Origin: Sphingobacteriales bacterium 50-39
GTDB taxonomy: Bacteria; Bacteroidota; Bacteroidia; Chitinophagales; Chitinophagaceae
Assembly (NCBI GenBank): GCA_001898505.1
Contig: MKTZ01000016.1
Location: 451,809 to 515,808 of the forward strand
DNA: 64,000 nucleotides
Reading direction: 5' to 3'
The position numbers and the translations under genes are program-made. Positions 61,201-64,000 of this stretch are shown here, piece after piece. Positions within the stretch are counted from its first letter, which is position 1. Each line of letters opens with the position of its first letter. The notes under the pieces were generated by a model that had not been told where the DNA came from, searched no databases, and was given only the letters and a program-made list of their open reading frames with translations.

Positions 61201-63092
61201 GCACTGGGATTGACAACAGGGGTGCCACAATTGGCAACACCGCATACAACATCTGTGACGATCCTGTAATCTCCTGGAGAAAAGTTCAAACTTTCATTTA
61301 TATTATAGTCCACCAGGCCGTTGGCATTTGGCGTGGCATTCCCTACAGGAAAGTTATCATAGGCATCCCAATAGTAGTATGGCTGGTACGTGCCATTGAC
61401 AAGTTTCTCGATCCTCACCAGGGGCAATCTTGACAACTCCTTCGAGGGAGGTTTGTCGTAATTGTTAAATTGGATGGCTATCGTTGGGGTATTTTGTGTA
61501 AAAGGAATATTGAAAGTTTGACTGCGCAAATAGCCGCCCAGCTGAGGATCAGAGGCCTTGACCGTAATATTGGCAGAAACAACCTGTGATGTTGGGTTGC
61601 CGCCGCCCACAGGGCTGGCGGGATCATATCGGTGAGCCTCGTATTCAAATTGCGTAGACCCGCCGGTAGGATAGGTGATCTTTTTTAAGGCCCCAAACTG
61701 CATGAAGTTCTCATCCGGCTCGCGATTCGCATTCAGCGCCGTTGTATTGAATGACGGGTCAGGTGGAAGAAGGCTGACATTCGCTGTGGCGCCGTTAAAA
61801 AACCCCCAATGGTCTTGTGCATAAGAGCCTTTTACCGGCAGGTAGGTACGATTGATGTACTCAAAGCTATGTTTCAATTGTGTCGCGGAAGATGCATCCC
61901 GTTCGATCAATGTGTCAAGGTAATGGCGCTGATTTACAGCAGCATATTTTAATTGGAATTCCTTTAGCTTGTCACCTCGTCTGTTGTACAGTTGTATGAG
62001 GTCAAGTAATTTTCCCGACAGGTCCTGCCGGCTGCTGTTGGCAGCAAATACCAATGATCCCGACCTCCATCGTATCTTACTTAATACGGCTTTCCCGCTT
62101 GAGCTGGTGGTTGTAACACTAGTAGGATCAATGACAGTTTGATTAAGCTTCAACAGATCGTCCCAGCTGGTTCCGGGTCCTCCGGCTGGCGTATAAGTAG
62201 GATAGTCATTCGTTAATATCTTGTAGGACTGCGGTAGAGGGAGGTCGTAATGTTCCGATTTGTCCGAATAGTCAAAATAAATGGTATCGGCCTTGTTTGC
62301 AAGAATAATCTTTGTCAGGTACCAGCCGGTGGTCTTCATATTGCTCACGCTAGGTGACCCGTTGTACAACATCGTAGCTTCAAACCCATTTCCGCCATCC
62401 AGGTAAGAGCCGAACCAATATACATTTCCGCTGGGGTCAGCAATCTCCCAATGCTGGTCGGTTGGATTTATTAGCGTATTCAGAGGATTGACCAATAGTT
62501 TCAGGTTATTGGCAGGAATACATTGGAAATTACCGGTCTTGTCGAAATAGAACTTACCCGAAAAACTCGCAAAGTTGAAAAAAAAAAGGTCCGGTTCGGT
62601 ATCCATTGTACCGTCCGAAATATTTCTGAGGAAAATATAATCATCGTAGTTAGTCAGGTCGTAGCTCGACTTGAGAAAATTATTCCTTTGATTCCTGTAT
62701 AAAAAGCCACCCCCTACTCTTTCGTCGTTCAATCCTACGATGGTCCTCCCGATAACGCCCCCGGCGGAAAGAGACCAATTCGTTCCTACCCAGGAACTCA
62801 CTTCATCTATCTTTACCCCTCCCGCATGGTAGCTTAAGCTCACCGGTAGTTGATATCCTGACACATTTATCGTATATATCGGAATATTGATGTTCGGAAG
62901 GCCCGTATAGGCAGATACAGGCCAATCACCGTATTTCCCTAAAGAACTTGCTTCGGGAGAAGGAGGGATGACTTCGGGTATGATCCCGTTTGATAGAGAG
63001 CCTGGTTTCACCTGTGCATGAATGCTTTGACATATAAAAAGAAGGACGATTGTATAAATCCACTTCATTTTAGCGGATGTTTGCTGCTTCAT
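58227..63092 (-). CDS. Giant secreted YD/RHS-like protein with PKD and LRR-like C-terminus
   Basis: 1621 aa (1613 if starting at ATG 63068). Signal peptide MKWIYTIVLLFICQSIHAQ. The N-terminal third, with LPNINIPIYTINVSGYQLPVSLSYHAGG and WVGTNWSLSAGG, is the standard opening of Bacteroidota YD-repeat proteins. The centre has Tyr-Asp-type repeats (YEYDGFQRLKRIRDQDYN) but no full RHS core end. Near 1340-1400 lies a PKD-like domain (VYVDFGDGS...HSYS), and the last 150 residues contain LRR-like strands (NLQELKFYG, NLRSLLISDEQW, LVNLTYFWLVADNQ) ending in NAMGWSVVVD. No toxin domain is recognised. It lies between the barrel-like gene and the RHS toxin gene on one strand, so it may be a surface adhesin or a scaffold. 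Confidence 0.85.
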   Translation of the reverse strand: MKQQTSAKMKWIYTIVLLFICQSIHAQVKPGSLSNGIIPEVIPPSPEASSLGKYGDWPVSAYTGLPNINIPIYTINVSGYQLPVSLSYHAGGVKIDEVSSWVGTNWSLSAGGVIGRTIVGLNDERVGGGFLYRNQRNNFLKSSYDLTNYDDYIFLRNISDGTMDTEPDLFFFNFASFSGKFYFDKTGNFQCIPANNLKLLVNPLNTLINPTDQHWEIADPSGNVYWFGSYLDGGNGFEATMLYNGSPSVSNMKTTGWYLTKIILANKADTIYFDYSDKSEHYDLPLPQSYKILTNDYPTYTPAGGPGTSWDDLLKLNQTVIDPTSVTTTSSSGKAVLSKIRWRSGSLVFAANSSRQDLSGKLLDLIQLYNRRGDKLKEFQLKYAAVNQRHYLDTLIERDASSATQLKHSFEYINRTYLPVKGSYAQDHWGFFNGATANVSLLPPDPSFNTTALNANREPDENFMQFGALKKITYPTGGSTQFEYEAHRYDPASPVGGGNPTSQVVSANITVKASDPQLGGYLRSQTFNIPFTQNTPTIAIQFNNYDKPPSKELSRLPLVRIEKLVNGTYQPYYYWDAYDNFPVGNATPNANGLVDYNINESLNFSPGDYRIVTDVVCGVANCGTPVVNPSATAHLVYSTYSAVNTSPIAGGLRIKQITNYSNGIFVAAKKYSYAPGKLLIYPRYVHQYGEEIYRQTSCFTDPLCGDICGTLYVKYKEITSSSQSILGFTQGSPVGYTDVTEQDIDAAGTDKGFTSYSFTFTPDVLNAFVFDRYYWPGGSILNPSTPLNSYEYKRGLPLYTNVFKKRTDGSYIRIKSITNSYEFNDNDSTRRFNTMTGMRVKKMRTVNYPCGTYYNGLIFPSTSNTDLPVDFAYAYYNLITGWVQKTATTEVVYDDNGNNPLSSTTSYTYGNNSHLLVTGTDTYDSKGNLISVKNKYPDDFSGVTAADNTSAGIKLLQQRSIQDKVIESSTYLTNGINQPVLRSSTFSVYNPLVPFLDKVIAIENQAPMTDFTAATVQGGAIVADSRYKIQAYFDSHDRYGNLLQAHKANDIYQTYMWDYDSAYPVAKIVNAGINEIAYTSFETSANGNWTVPSMARDSIHNAVTGQKSYYLNNGNITKTGLSSSVTYVVSYWSGNNSNAYAIPGTLSGFPVKGKTITINGTSWTYYMHKITGQTSVTISGSGSIDELRLYPAQAQMTTYTYQPLVGMTSACDIGNRITYYEYDGFQRLKRIRDQDYNIIKSIDYQYQGNSGCGANCYILTMQTLAGTNTLGYPVGVFNLRGKLLGNAAGPSQYVTLWNNDTADSRIGALSAGGDSLHFNCTLNAGQALPAAVTGCRYYQYDFSGNVIDGVSGSNGVYVDFGDGSSMPIPAGYATLSHSYSNTSTKTIAVYHNEEASGSPILSMSTGTVPYLKNFRGNIQQNIKYLSFYMYQDSSVQTTGQIYNWNSISSILGFGVAGYGNILPNHNLNFSQDFLKQNKNLQELKFYGTPWNYYQKGYVDSTFKISRVRSDWNTYFTNLRSLLISDEQWSHEDLSPLVNLTYFWLVADNQKHSNDLNNNPPIPIGISVIDNAINQIAAGAGKNVRNGSILIFSGGSNRSAASDNAVATLNAMGWSVVVDSGN

Positions 63093-63139
63093 AATTATCT
63101 AATATTTTAATAAAGTCAAAACCTTGATCAGCAGGATCG

Positions 63140-64000
63140 CTAAAGGGCATATCCTATCCTAAACAGCACGGCCTGCGTCTTCGGCACCTGCTGGTAGCTT
63201 AAAAAATCCCATAGAACGGCTACGCGCGTCTTCTTAAACACCCGGCTCTTCATCGACACTGTCTTCGCGACACCAACGAGGCCGCTCTTCGACCACCTGG
63301 ACCATTGCCGCAGTTGCTGCATACTTTGGAATGGCGTCGCATAGTTGTATTCGAATCCACCTGTGGCCGAAAAGCTCCCTTTTATCTTGATGTCCAGGTA
63401 CGACCGTAGTCCTACTCCCTGGCTGGTAAAGGCAATATGCTGGATATCCGATCCCCACCCCAGCTTATAGCTGGCGCCGATGCCGATGGTGCTTCGGTCG
63501 CTGAGCTTATAACCCGCCGAGAGACCGAAGTCCGTGGTCGTTGGAAAGTAGTTGTTCTTCGTCGTCTGAAAATTCGCGCCGTATTCTACTCTCCGCCAGA
63601 AGGTCTTTGTCCGCTGCCCGTTGGGCCGGAAGTCGGGCGCGTCCTGATTGCTGTTACCCCCTCCGGCTTGCAGCAGCTTATCTTTATAGCTATTAAACTT
63701 CGATTGGGCCGCTTGGATATTGCCTTGTATGGAAGGCACCCCGGCTGATCCGGCCGCCGCCACCTGTTGGCTGATCAATCCTCCTACCTGGTCCCGGGTC
63801 TGTAATCCTGCTATGGCCTGTGGGGCAGAAGGATTGCCTCCAGGAAGGTTGAACAAGCCCGCCAGCTGGGAGTTCTTTTGCATAAAGGACTGGAAGGCCG
63901 GTACTTTTCCGAGTATCGCCAGCGCCTGCTTTTCCCACTTATCCGGGTCATTCAGCATCTCTTTGTACGCTCGTACTTGTTGCCCATAGTAATACGCCTC
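63140..64000 (-). CDS. Outer-membrane-barrel-like protein, C-terminal part (5' end outside window)
   Basis: The frame is open to the right edge (reading EAYYYGQQVRAYKE before the first internal ATG at 63958), so the start lies outside. About 286 residues are visible: a helical, low-complexity part (YKDKLLQAGGG) followed from about 100 residues in by amphipathic beta strands (FGLSAGYKLSDRSTIGIGASYKLGWG, GLRSYLDIKIKGSFSATGGFEYNYA) ending TQAVLFRIGYAL, a terminal aromatic pattern of outer-membrane barrels. Such genes commonly precede YD/RHS genes in Bacteroidota; a role in their surface display is inference. Confidence 0.75.
   Translation of the reverse strand, partial: EAYYYGQQVRAYKEMLNDPDKWEKQALAILGKVPAFQSFMQKNSQLAGLFNLPGGNPSAPQAIAGLQTRDQVGGLISQQVAAAGSAGVPSIQGNIQAAQSKFNSYKDKLLQAGGGNSNQDAPDFRPNGQRTKTFWRRVEYGANFQTTKNNYFPTTTDFGLSAGYKLSDRSTIGIGASYKLGWGSDIQHIAFTSQGVGLRSYLDIKIKGSFSATGGFEYNYATPFQSMQQLRQWSRWSKSGLVGVAKTVSMKSRVFKKTRVAVLWDFLSYQQVPKTQAVLFRIGYAL

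Overview
The window looks like a chromosome segment from a Bacteroidota bacterium, most probably a soil-type member of the Chitinophagaceae. The evidence is the gene content: a two-component sensor with a Reg_prop beta-propeller, a LytTR regulator, DUF1080, AsmA-like, DUF2652 and DUF6496 proteins, secreted GH20 and GH38 glycosidases, YD/RHS proteins with signal peptides ending in A-Q, and near-absence of Shine-Dalgarno sequences. The taxonomic call is inference from content; no rRNA gene is present.

Left edge (1-4435): the distal end of what looks like an extracellular contractile injection system (eCIS) locus. It holds a partial eCIS-associated protein, a ParA-type ATPase, a DUF4157 (eCIS-core) protein with an HELTH motif and a Cys-rich tail, and an Afp15-like AAA+ ATPase. 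The structural tail genes would lie to the left of the window.

Region 4.5-32.5 kb is mainly housekeeping and accessory metabolism: a Crp/Fnr regulator; an NfeD-slipin membrane-protease pair with a structured leader and an unusually strong Shine-Dalgarno; MsrA; a UGT-like glycosyltransferase; a methyltransferase; a transaldolase; a DUF1080-M20 pair; a CE2-like SGNH esterase; a MoxR ATPase translationally coupled to a large VWA-like membrane protein; a five-gene minus-strand cluster ending with glycerate kinase; DUF2652 and AsmA-like genes; an L,D-transpeptidase; a zinc-ribbon metallo-beta-lactamase; an AhpD-like protein; and a divergent MocR regulator with a clear operator.

Region 32.5-41 kb holds an FtsX-type permease, a DUF1624 membrane acyltransferase-like protein, and a LytS/LytTR signalling pair whose 1235-aa sensor has a propeller and a GAF domain.

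Region 41.3-47.4 kb is the most intriguing block. A lipoprotein and a periplasmic, C-terminally anchored TPR-CHAT protease candidate face a minus-strand ECF sigma factor and a TPR-bearing membrane anti-sigma-like protein. A perfect 18-bp palindrome abuts the CHAT start codon, and a strong terminator ends the sigma operon. I propose a sigma/anti-sigma/CHAT-protease signalling system.

Region 47.5-52.3 kb has two secreted glycosidases (GH20-like and GH38) with a truncated gene between them. Region 52.8-64 kb is a polymorphic-toxin locus: an IS110-type transposase remnant, an Imm74-like immunity protein, an RHS protein whose C-terminus matches the CD38/ADP-ribosyl-cyclase NADase active site, a second giant YD-repeat protein with a PKD/LRR-like tip, and a partial outer-membrane-barrel-like protein running off the right edge. 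No tRNA, rRNA or CRISPR array was seen.
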